Made by a program: the position numbers and the translations under genes. A DNA stretch of 5,121 nucleotides from an uncultured Saprospiraceae bacterium (lineage in GTDB: Bacteria > Bacteroidota > Bacteroidia > Chitinophagales > Saprospiraceae): NCBI GenBank assembly GCA_937127195.1, contig CAKZLT010000539.1, positions 1 through 5,121 on the forward strand, read 5' to 3'. This document shows, piece by piece, positions 1 through 5,121 of the stretch (the stretch's first letter is position 1; every line of letters starts with the position of its first letter). The notes below the pieces were generated by a model. That model worked only from the letters and a program-made list of their open reading frames with translations. It was not told where the DNA came from and ran no database searches.

Positions 1-852
1 TCCATTTAATAAAAACTCATAAGAAACACCACCCGTTGCTGTGAAAGTTACTGACTCATTCAAACAAATTGCATTATCTGCATCAGAAGAAGTAACTCCT
101 GCTGTCGGTAATGGATTGACCGTTGTAGTGATTGCGCTTGAAGTTGAAATACAACCATTTACATTAGTTACAATTACGCTTACAGCATCGCCGTCAGCTA
201 AAGCATTTGTAGCATAAGTATCGGTCGCAGAGGCTGCTTGAATAGTTGCTCCATTTAATAAAAACTCATAAGAAACACCACCCGTCGCTGTAAAGGTTAC
301 TACATCACCAGCACAAATCACATTATCAATATCATCAGAAGTAATACCTGCTGTTGGTAATGGATTGACTGTTGTAGATATTCCACTTGAAGTTGAAATA
401 CAACCATTTGCATTAGTAACAATTACGCTTATTGCATCACCGTCAACTAAAGCATTTGTAGTATAAGTATCGGTCGCAGATGCTGCTTGAACGGTTGTTC
501 CATTTAATAAAAACTCATAAGAAACGCCACCCGTAGCTGTAAAAGTTACTGCATCGCCGATACAAATGGCATCATCTGCATCAGAAGAAGAAATACCTGC
601 TACTGGCAAGCTATAGATAGTCATTGTGATTACCGAAGAAGAGTCTGTACAACCGTTCATGTTGGTTGCATAAACATCAACTTCATCACCATCAACTAAC
701 GTATTCGTCATTAATGTACTTGTTGCAGATGCTGCACCTTGAGATACACCATTTACAAAAAACTCATAAGAAACACCGCCTGTTGCTGTAAAAATAACCA
801 TTTCACCATCACACACTGATGTATCATTTGCTACGATAGTTGGTGTTGGTAA
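1..852 (-). repeat. Array of Ig/PKD-like protein repeats, 249-bp period, last copy cut by window edge
   Basis: Four consecutive units lie inside the adhesin frame: R1 at 610-852 (81 residues), R2 at 361-609 (83), R3 at 112-360 (83) and R4 at 1-111 (partial). The anchor CCATTTA recurs at 749, 500, 251 and 2, exactly 249 bp apart each time. Each unit has the pattern LP...(I/V)C.g(D/E).v.FTATGGVSYEF..NG...QaAsAT.T..TN.LvDGD...V..TN.NGC. The two Cys of each complete unit are exactly 54 residues apart (1007/1061, 1090/1144, 1173/1227), which suggests a disulfide or a conserved fold core. R2 and R3 match at 213 of 249 bases in an ungapped hand alignment. R1 is the most diverged. This is the repeat style of Bacteroidota surface adhesins such as SprB-type proteins. 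The array probably continues to the left. Confidence 0.95.
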
Positions 853-3831
853 AGCGTGAGCGTAAGCAACATGATTGGTATTAATGGTTGTCAATAAATT
901 ACCTAATCCATCTGTTACATCTCCATTTGAACCTGTTGTATTCCAAGTCAAATTAGTTGCTCCTGTACTTAGTGTTGTAAATTCTAGGTCTAATAATTTA
1001 GAAATAGAGAAGTCTTTGCCGTTGATAGATGTTCCATCAAACCAAGACATTGTAATATATCCGTTCGTATTGGCAGTAGCTACATCTGTAATTTGTAAAT
1101 TGCCATTGTTTAATAATGTATTTAAATTGCTATTATTTACATATTGTAAGGTTGTATTGTCAAAGTCGATTTGAATAGAAAATGAACCAATCCCCAAACC
1201 ATCTTGTAATTCGACTGGAATAGTTACATTTTCACCAACACAAACGCTATCCGTTCCGATAACCAAAGTTGGCTGAACGCCGCTTCCTGTTACTGTAAAT
1301 TCGTAACTTCCTTCGTCACAATCATTATTTGCGATTACAATATTTGCACTTTCGTTACTAAGTATAGTTGGTGTAAACTCAACGCTAAATGTTGTTGAAG
1401 TACTAGCACCAACTGTTGTATTAGCTGAAAAACCAGTAATTTCAAACGCCGCATTGTCACTTGTTATGGTCGAAAGTTCTAAATTGTCATTTCCATCATT
1501 GGTGATAGTAAAAGTTTTTGTAACGGTATTTCCTAAATAAGTACTTCCGTAAGTGCCGTCGATTACTGCGTCATTAACGGTGATTTCTGGGCTACTAGCT
1601 GAGCCAGAACAAGTTGTTCCTGATGTTACTGCACCATCCAAAATCCAGTTGGAAGTTGTTCCTGCTAAATTGAAACCGTTTAATATTCCATCATTTCCGT
1701 TAGTTGTTGCATCTGTCAAAGTCGTTACCGTAGAATTATCCGCGCCAGCATCCCCCTGATTGAATTGATAGTATGCCATCAAACCAGTTTCTGAGCCTGT
1801 TAATTCACAATTTCTATAAAAATCAAGCTCAGAACAGGTACGCGCTGTATTCCAAACACGAACTTCATCAACTTGACCAATATAAAACTCTCCTAATCCT
1901 GCTGCATAACTTACATCCATTGCACCAATTCGGAAAGTATCCAAACCAGTAGAAGCTACATTACTTGCATTTATTGTTAAAGATGCTTCTAATTGACCAT
2001 CAATATATAATTTCAAATCATTACCGTCTTTGGTCAAAGCGACATCGTACCAGTTACCGTCTCTATATGTTCCTGTTGTAAATGTTTCCTCAAAAATAAA
2101 GTTCACATAATCATATTGACCGACTCGGAGTGTTCCGTCTGCCATTAATCCAATAATCGTTTCACGATTAGGATTAGTGGCTTGCCAAACGAAAATATTC
2201 TCAACAATAGGAAAAGCAGGGTCTGCCTTGAAAGAGCCTTCAATAGTAAAGTTAGCCGTAGAAGCTAAAGGTATAGCTACATTATTACCATAGTATAAAT
2301 CTAATGCCGAACCAGGTAAAGGATTCGCATTGACAATAATACCAGAGGCCGAATAAGAAGCAGAAGCTTCGTAGCCATTACTTGTTGTTACAGTATTGAA
2401 AGTACCTGATTGATTAGTTGAGGTAACAATATTATGCGCTGTTCCATTGACTGGAGAATAGCCATTAATCAAAGCAACCTCTAAGTCACCTGAGATGGTT
2501 GCTGTTCCGCCTACTTGCAATTGGTCGTAATCAGAACAAGCTGTTGTTCCACCAAATTCTGCTATGTATTTAGAACCTGCTTGTAAGTTCAAATTACCTG
2601 TTACGACTAAGCAACCTGGAGATGAACCTGGGTTGACAATTCCGCCATTTTCAGCGGCTAGGTTTCCTGTTAGTGTTCCTGTACCTTTGATAGTTGCATT
2701 ATCAGCTATGTAGAAGTTAGAGGCTGTAATTGTTTCTCCGTTTACGTCCCATTCGTAACCGTCAACTCTGAATGTTGTGAAAGATTTTCCATAACTAGCT
2801 CCGAATAGTAGGTTTCCACTTGGTTTGTTTAAAAAGAAGTTTCGGATTGAACCTGTTCCTGCAATCGTTTGGTCAGTTGCACCAACCAACTTAATAAGAC
2901 TTGAACTATTCGTTGAAGAATTAGAAATAACATCACCATGCACCTTGATAGTATCACCACTAATGTATAATCCTGTGATAATCAAACTATCATTCACTGT
3001 TAGGTTTTCACCTAATGACATTGATTTACCATAAGTACTCGTAAATTCTACATCGTCAATTGTTCCTGTAAAGTTGAGCGTATAGTTATTTAGAAATCTT
3101 AATTTACCTGTTGTATTGATATAACCATCTCCTCGTAGTTGTCCGTCCGAAAATATAAAATCAGAAGGCATTAAAACATCTCCGCCTGTCTTTGCTATTT
3201 CAACATATCGTAAATAACCTGTTCCGCTAATCGTTTGGTCTGTATTTCCAACTAATTTGATATAATTAGTATGATTTGCAGATGTATTAGAGACAATATC
3301 GCCGTGAACTTTGATAGTGTCACCAGACATATTATTAACACCAGTAAGTAATAAGTCATTAGAAATGATTAATTCCTGACTAATAGAAGTTGCCTGACCA
3401 TAAGCTGTACTTATTTCTATATTGTATAAATTCGCAGGACAACTAATAGTTCCAGTATAAAAGAACGATACTGTACTTGTTCCAGCATCTAATTGACTTG
3501 CGTTATCAACATTAAGATTACTCCTCATTGCCAAAGTCTGACTTCCTAAGCTAACTTGTCCAGTATAAGCTGCATCAATAGTTAAGCTTTTAATAGCTGT
3601 TGCTATATCTAATGTAGTATTATCAACAGATGTTCCATCGAAGACCACATCATCAGATGTAGTTGGTAAGGCTGCTGAACTCCAATTTGCTGTATTGCTC
3701 CAGAGATTATCTCCTCCTCCGTTTGTCCAAGTGATGGTAGCACCATATAATGGCATTATTCCCATCACAAAAAAGAAGAGAAAAACAGTACTCCACTTTT
3801 TAAAATGTTGTTGTAATATATTTGTAAACAT
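1..3831 (-). CDS. Giant secreted multidomain adhesin (LamG, choice-of-anchor-D, cohesin-like and Ig/PKD-like repeats), 3' end outside window
   Basis: 1277 codons are open with no stop or frameshift, and the frame continues past position 1. The start is the ATG at 3831-3829: an in-frame TAA lies two codons upstream (3837-3835), and the next Met codons (23, 26) would destroy the signal peptide. No Shine-Dalgarno precedes it, as is usual in Bacteroidota. Domains: signal peptide at residues ~1-31 (KK, then a Phe-rich core, probable cleavage after YGA); surface-protein opening ITWTNGGGDNLW..NW..P..DDVVFD at ~33-65; two ~122-residue beta-rich modules at ~121-366; PGSSPG segment with yDqLqVgGta at ~385-480, like passenger regions of autotransporter-type proteins; LamG-like jellyroll at ~507-735 (YIDGQ, then VDEVRVWN at 654-661); choice-of-anchor-D/Hydin-type Ig domain at ~747-851 (FTITNDGNDNLEL, ending VTGSG); cohesin-like domain at ~855-990 (FDNTTLQYV); Ig/PKD-like repeats from 994. 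The mature part is rich in Thr, Ser, Asn, Gly and Asp. A type IX sorting domain at the missing C-terminus is expected but not seen. Probable role: cell-surface adhesion or glycan binding. The exact ligand cannot be read from the sequence. Confidence 0.93.
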   Translation of the reverse strand, partial: MFTNILQQHFKKWSTVFLFFFVMGIMPLYGATITWTNGGGDNLWSNTANWSSAALPTTSDDVVFDGTSVDNTTLDIATAIKSLTIDAAYTGQVSLGSQTLAMRSNLNVDNASQLDAGTSTVSFFYTGTISCPANLYNIEISTAYGQATSISQELIISNDLLLTGVNNMSGDTIKVHGDIVSNTSANHTNYIKLVGNTDQTISGTGYLRYVEIAKTGGDVLMPSDFIFSDGQLRGDGYINTTGKLRFLNNYTLNFTGTIDDVEFTSTYGKSMSLGENLTVNDSLIITGLYISGDTIKVHGDVISNSSTNSSSLIKLVGATDQTIAGTGSIRNFFLNKPSGNLLFGASYGKSFTTFRVDGYEWDVNGETITASNFYIADNATIKGTGTLTGNLAAENGGIVNPGSSPGCLVVTGNLNLQAGSKYIAEFGGTTACSDYDQLQVGGTATISGDLEVALINGYSPVNGTAHNIVTSTNQSGTFNTVTTSNGYEASASYSASGIIVNANPLPGSALDLYYGNNVAIPLASTANFTIEGSFKADPAFPIVENIFVWQATNPNRETIIGLMADGTLRVGQYDYVNFIFEETFTTGTYRDGNWYDVALTKDGNDLKLYIDGQLEASLTINASNVASTGLDTFRIGAMDVSYAAGLGEFYIGQVDEVRVWNTARTCSELDFYRNCELTGSETGLMAYYQFNQGDAGADNSTVTTLTDATTNGNDGILNGFNLAGTTSNWILDGAVTSGTTCSGSASSPEITVNDAVIDGTYGSTYLGNTVTKTFTITNDGNDNLELSTITSDNAAFEITGFSANTTVGASTSTTFSVEFTPTILSNESANIVIANNDCDEGSYEFTVTGSGVQPTLVIGTDSVCVGENVTIPVELQDGLGIGSFSIQIDFDNTTLQYVNNSNLNTLLNNGNLQITDVATANTNGYITMSWFDGTSINGKDFSISKLLDLEFTTLSTGATNLTWNTTGSNGDVTDGLGNLLTTINTNHVAYAHALPTPTIVANDTSVCDGEMVIFTATGGVSYEFFVNGVSQGAASATSTLMTNTLVDGDEVDVYATNMNGCTDSSSVITMTIYSLPVAGISSSDADDAICIGDAVTFTATGGVSYEFLLNGTTVQAASATDTYTTNALVDGDAISVIVTNANGCISTSSGISTTVNPLPTAGITSDDIDNVICAGDVVTFTATGGVSYEFLLNGATIQAASATDTYATNALADGDAVSVIVTNVNGCISTSSAITTTVNPLPTAGVTSSDADNAICLNESVTFTATGGVSYEFLLNG
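1279..1593 (-). other. Choice-of-anchor-D / Hydin-type Ig-like domain within the adhesin
   Basis: Residues ~747-851 begin SPEITVNDAVIDGTYGSTYLG, continue with TKTFTITNDGNDNLEL and FSVEFTP, and end with the signature VTGSG. This is the standard layout of choice-of-anchor-D (ASPM/SPD-2/Hydin-like) domains, which are structural spacers in many Bacteroidota exported proteins. It is followed directly by the cohesin-like segment (residues ~855-990; TIPVELQDGLGIGSFSIQIDFD). Boundaries are by eye. Confidence 0.85.
1627..2313 (-). other. LamG-like jellyroll (concanavalin A-like, Laminin_G_3 type) domain within the adhesin
   Basis: Residues ~507-735 of the adhesin read as a complete LamG-like domain. 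It opens with GSALDLYYG (507 onward) and F(T)IEGSFKAD. The centre has DGNWYDVALTKDGNDLKLYIDGQLEAS, followed by FRIGA and IGQVDEVRVWNTAR (VDEVRVW at 654-660). It closes with GLMAYYQFNQGD (M685 onward) and DATTNGNDGILNG. This order is diagnostic of the Laminin_G_3 family found in bacterial surface proteins, where it commonly binds carbohydrate or protein ligands. A true ligand site cannot be assigned here. Confidence 0.88.
2734..3471 (-). repeat. Two tandem ~366-bp (122-residue) beta-rich modules in the adhesin
   Basis: Residues ~121-243 and ~249-366 are diverged copies of one module. Both carry, in order, a (F/Y)TGTI segment, a ST.YG segment, L...(N/D)..L.(I/L)TG, SGDTIKVHGD, SN.S, IKLVG.TDQTI.GTG, and a closing strand after .R. 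The GDTIKVHGD motif begins at residue 170 in the first copy and 292 in the second, an offset of 122 residues (366 bp). The alternating hydrophobic pattern and short turns fit a beta-helix or beta-solenoid, but the fold is inferred from pattern only. Module edges are approximate. Confidence 0.8.
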
Positions 3832-3860
3832 GAATTAAAATTTTGAATTAAAGTTAATTG

Positions 3861-3873
3861 TTATGCACAAATA
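3861..3873 (-). promoter_or_regulatory. Inverted partial copy of the repeat core near the adhesin start
   Basis: Read on the minus strand, this site is TATTTGTGCATAA. Its first nine bases are identical to the core of the middle direct repeat (TATTTGTGC at 3941-3949) but in opposite orientation. It overlaps the candidate -7 region of the adhesin promoter, where a bound regulator would block or modulate transcription. A nine-base match in AT-rich DNA may be coincidental. Confidence 0.3.
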
Positions 3874-3900
3874 CAAATATCTTTAATATAATCTTCACAA
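3868..3900 (-). promoter_or_regulatory. Weak candidate promoter for the adhesin
   Basis: On the minus strand a TTG (3900-3898) precedes two overlapping near-matches to the Bacteroidota -7 element TAnnTTTG: GATATTTG (3881-3874), 16 bases downstream of the TTG, and TGTATTTG (3875-3868), 22 bases downstream. Each has one mismatch, and neither spacing is the preferred ~19. This would give a leader of roughly 30-40 nt before the ATG. The region is very AT-rich, so chance matches are likely. Confidence 0.3.
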
Positions 3901-3917
3901 ATGTGTCAATCTAGTCT

Positions 3918-3973
3918 CTCATTTGTGCCAAAGCATCCCTTATTTGTGCCAATAACCCCCTCATTTGTGCCAA
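3918..3973. promoter_or_regulatory. Three phased direct repeats (period 21 bp), probable regulator binding array
   Basis: CTCATTTGTGCCAA occurs at 3918-3931 and again, identically, at 3960-3973. CTTATTTGTGCCAA, with one change, occurs at 3939-3952. Starts are exactly 21 bp apart, about two turns of B-DNA, so all copies face the same side of the helix. The 7-bp gaps between copies are not conserved, which argues for selected sites rather than a simple slippage tandem. A weaker copy (10 of 14 matches) sits at 3896-3909. Direct repeats spaced ~21 bp are the known site geometry of LytTR-family response regulators (9-bp repeats with 12-13-bp spacers). That assignment is inference from geometry only. 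The array sits between two divergent genes and could serve either: it is ~90-140 bp from the adhesin start and ~135-190 bp from the sensor start. Confidence 0.65.
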
Positions 3974-4013
3974 TAGTTCACAAAGCCCCAAAAAACAGCC
4001 TTACTTTTATACA

Positions 4014-4044
4014 ATCATTTTGCGAAGACAAAGTGTCAAATGAT
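4014..4044. promoter_or_regulatory. Bulged inverted repeat upstream of the sensor gene
   Basis: ATCATTT (4014-4020) pairs with AAATGAT (4038-4044), and GACA (4027-4030) pairs with TGTC (4034-4037) around a 3-nt AAG loop. This gives 11 pairs interrupted by a one-sided 6-nt bulge (TGCGAA). It lies 65-95 bp upstream of the sensor ATG. No T-run follows to suggest a terminator, so an operator or leader-RNA hairpin is possible. It may also be chance. Confidence 0.3.
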
Positions 4045-4108
4045 ATTTCTTAATACCACTAAAAAGACTGGCATTTAATAAAAAAAAGTTATATTAGATT
4101 TTATTATC

Positions 4109-4210
4109 ATGTCTTTTTACAAAAAGCTATACGTGCTGTCATTATATATTAGACATATATACATTTTAGTTATTGCCCTATTTTTGGCGATAAGTCCACT
4201 TATTGCACAA
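4109..4210 (+). other. Signal peptide / signal anchor of the propeller protein
   Basis: The first 34 residues open with a basic YKK patch and a second basic pair (R15-H16). A hydrophobic stretch follows (IYILVIALFLAISPLIA, 17-33), then QN. The LIAQ ending is a common Bacteroidota signal-peptidase I context, so export of the propeller across the inner membrane is likely. Cleavage versus retention as an anchor cannot be decided by eye. Confidence 0.75.
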
Positions 4211-5121
4211 AACTATGTCGCATCTTCGGAGTTTTGGTCAATTGAAGATGGCTTATCTGATAGGAATGTCCATACCGCGTTCAAGAGTAAGAATGGTATA
4301 TTGTGGCTAGGAACTCGTAACGGTCTGAATAGCTTCAATGGTTATGAATTCAAATATTGGACTTCGGATAATAAAGCCCTTAACCTAAATGATATTACAA
4401 GAATAGGACAAGATGACGAAGGTTGGCTTTGGCTACAAAGACAAGATAATTTAGTTTTTTTTCATCCTAAAACACAAGAATTTAAAACGACTACCGAACG
4501 ATTTGGAGCGGATTGTATTTTGAATGATTTCTCGGCAAGTCATTACGCGGATAATTTCGTTACGGATAAATTTGGAAGGCTTTTTTATGAAGATTACCTA
4601 TCTAATATATTATATAGCTATCATTCATCAGAAGGGTTTCAAAAAATAAATGGTATCAAAAAACCACAAGGTATAATTCATGCCAAAAAAGATACCTTTT
4701 ATGTAAGAAACAATGGTTTCAGTTACAAAAAATTACTTCGCAATAAAAAAGATAAGGCATTTCAAACACTAGCATTTTTTAACCTTAACAAAAAAGGAAA
4801 ACTATCCTTAACTGACAAAACCACTTATTATAGCAAACTAGAAGGTAAAGATAATTCAGGTATTGCTGATTTATCTAAGAAAGATTTTAAAAGCGATTTT
4901 TTTTGGATTATCAAAGATAATAAACTCAATATTTATGATGAAAACAATGCTTTGCTCTCCTCAATTAATTTAGAAAATAAATTTTCTACTCGTCGAAGTC
5001 AATTTAATAAAATCATCATTGAAGATAAAAATACAGTATGGATAACAAGCCAATTTGGTTTGTATCGAGTTAAAGTTCATCAGAATTATTTTAATTTTTA
5101 TCCTTCTCCTCAATTAACTAC
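4109..5121 (+). CDS. Exported sensor-like protein with two-component-regulator propeller (Reg_prop) repeats, 3' end outside window
   Basis: 337 complete codons are visible and the frame is open at the right edge. The ATG at 4109-4111 is the only Met codon in the visible frame. An in-frame TAA at 4079-4081 precludes a longer start, and no Shine-Dalgarno is present. Residues 1-34 form a signal peptide or signal anchor: basic start, hydrophobic core ~17-32, and probable cleavage in LIA|QN. Propeller blades follow. The first is canonical (SIEDGLSDRNV at 44-54, GILWLGTRNGLNSFNGYEF at 63-81). The second is clear (ITRIGQDDEGWLWL at 96-109). Degenerate ones lie near 151-160 (VTDKFGRLFY) and 302-321 (IIIEDKNTVWITSQFGLYRV). 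In Bacteroidota such propellers form the extracytoplasmic sensor half of proteins that continue into Y_Y_Y, a transmembrane helix, and a histidine kinase, LytTR, HTH or hybrid output. Which output applies here cannot be seen. The visible part is notably more AT-rich than the adhesin. It is divergently transcribed from the adhesin across 277 bp. Confidence 0.9.
   Translation, partial: MSFYKKLYVLSLYIRHIYILVIALFLAISPLIAQNYVASSEFWSIEDGLSDRNVHTAFKSKNGILWLGTRNGLNSFNGYEFKYWTSDNKALNLNDITRIGQDDEGWLWLQRQDNLVFFHPKTQEFKTTTERFGADCILNDFSASHYADNFVTDKFGRLFYEDYLSNILYSYHSSEGFQKINGIKKPQGIIHAKKDTFYVRNNGFSYKKLLRNKKDKAFQTLAFFNLNKKGKLSLTDKTTYYSKLEGKDNSGIADLSKKDFKSDFFWIIKDNKLNIYDENNALLSSINLENKFSTRRSQFNKIIIEDKNTVWITSQFGLYRVKVHQNYFNFYPSPQLT

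Larger units (their letters stand above)
3832..4108. other. Divergent intergenic region, 277 bp
   Basis: This is the only non-coding stretch in the window. It separates the adhesin and sensor start codons and must carry both promoters. Stops in both frames close to each gene (TAA at 3837-3835 on the minus strand, TAA at 4079-4081 on the plus strand) confirm that neither gene extends into it. It contains the phased direct repeats, the inverted partial copy and the bulged inverted repeat. No convincing TTG/TAnnTTTG promoter or ribosome binding site is visible for the plus-strand gene, and no tRNA or small ORF of note was seen. Confidence 0.85.

Noticed and set aside
1..852. Regularly spaced repeats resembling a CRISPR array
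   Set aside because: The period is 249 bp, the sequence between the identical blocks is itself homologous, and the whole region translates as Ig-like protein repeats.
875..1174. Plus-strand open frame of 99 codons
   Set aside because: It lies wholly inside the continuous minus-strand adhesin frame, starts at a TTG with no ribosome binding site, and encodes a low-complexity Val/Leu/Pro-rich sequence typical of antisense to Thr/Asn-rich coding DNA.
1553..1759. Plus-strand open frame of 68 codons
   Set aside because: Antisense shadow of the adhesin's choice-of-anchor-D and LamG regions, with no recognisable domain.
2825..3034. Plus-strand open frame of 69 codons
   Set aside because: Antisense shadow of the second beta-rich module, with no recognisable domain or start signal.
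3918..3973. CRISPR-like or simple tandem repeat in the intergenic region
   Set aside because: Gaps of 7 bp are far too short for spacers, and the gap sequences are not conserved as expected for a recent slippage tandem.
3918..3973. Sigma-54 promoter elements (TTGGCAC on the minus strand)
   Set aside because: Each copy has a TGGCAC-like -24 box, but none has the required GC-containing -12 element at the correct distance, and the box simply recurs with the repeat.
4095..4102. TAGATTTT as a -7 promoter element for the sensor gene
   Set aside because: It is one base off TAnnTTTG, but no TTG lies at suitable spacing, and it sits only 6 bp before the ATG, leaving almost no leader.

Overview
The window looks like a piece of a Bacteroidota chromosome (Flavobacteriia or Saprospiria-like; genus not resolvable). 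The reasons are its AT-rich DNA, start sites without a Shine-Dalgarno sequence, a very large secreted multidomain adhesin of the kind usually exported by the type IX secretion system, and a divergent gene opening with two-component-regulator propeller (Reg_prop) repeats, a sensor architecture typical of this phylum.

Positions 1-3831 (minus strand) are one uninterrupted reading frame of 1277 codons. It starts at the ATG at 3831-3829 and runs off the left edge. The product has a signal peptide, then an N-terminal 'W..NW' surface-protein motif, two tandem ~122-residue beta-rich modules, an autotransporter-like 'PGSSPG' segment, a LamG/concanavalin-like jellyroll, a choice-of-anchor-D (Hydin-type) Ig fold, a cohesin-like domain, and an array of ~83-residue Ig/PKD-like repeats cut by the window edge. 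No plus-strand gene is credible inside this stretch.

Positions 3832-4108 are a 277-bp divergent intergenic region that must hold the promoters of both genes. Its outstanding feature is three almost identical 14-bp direct repeats spaced exactly 21 bp apart (3918-3973), with a weaker fourth copy upstream at 3896 and an inverted partial copy at 3861-3873. A bulged inverted repeat lies at 4014-4044. A weak Bacteroidota-type promoter candidate faces the adhesin.

Positions 4109-5121 (plus strand) encode the first 337 residues of an exported sensor-like protein: a signal peptide or signal anchor, then Reg_prop beta-propeller blades. The C-terminal output domains (histidine kinase, LytTR, HTH or other) lie beyond the right edge.

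How the parts may work together (inference): the propeller protein could sense an extracellular or periplasmic cue, and its own output domain or a partner could bind the phased direct repeats to control the adhesin, the sensor gene, or both. The sequence shows the arrangement, not the regulation.
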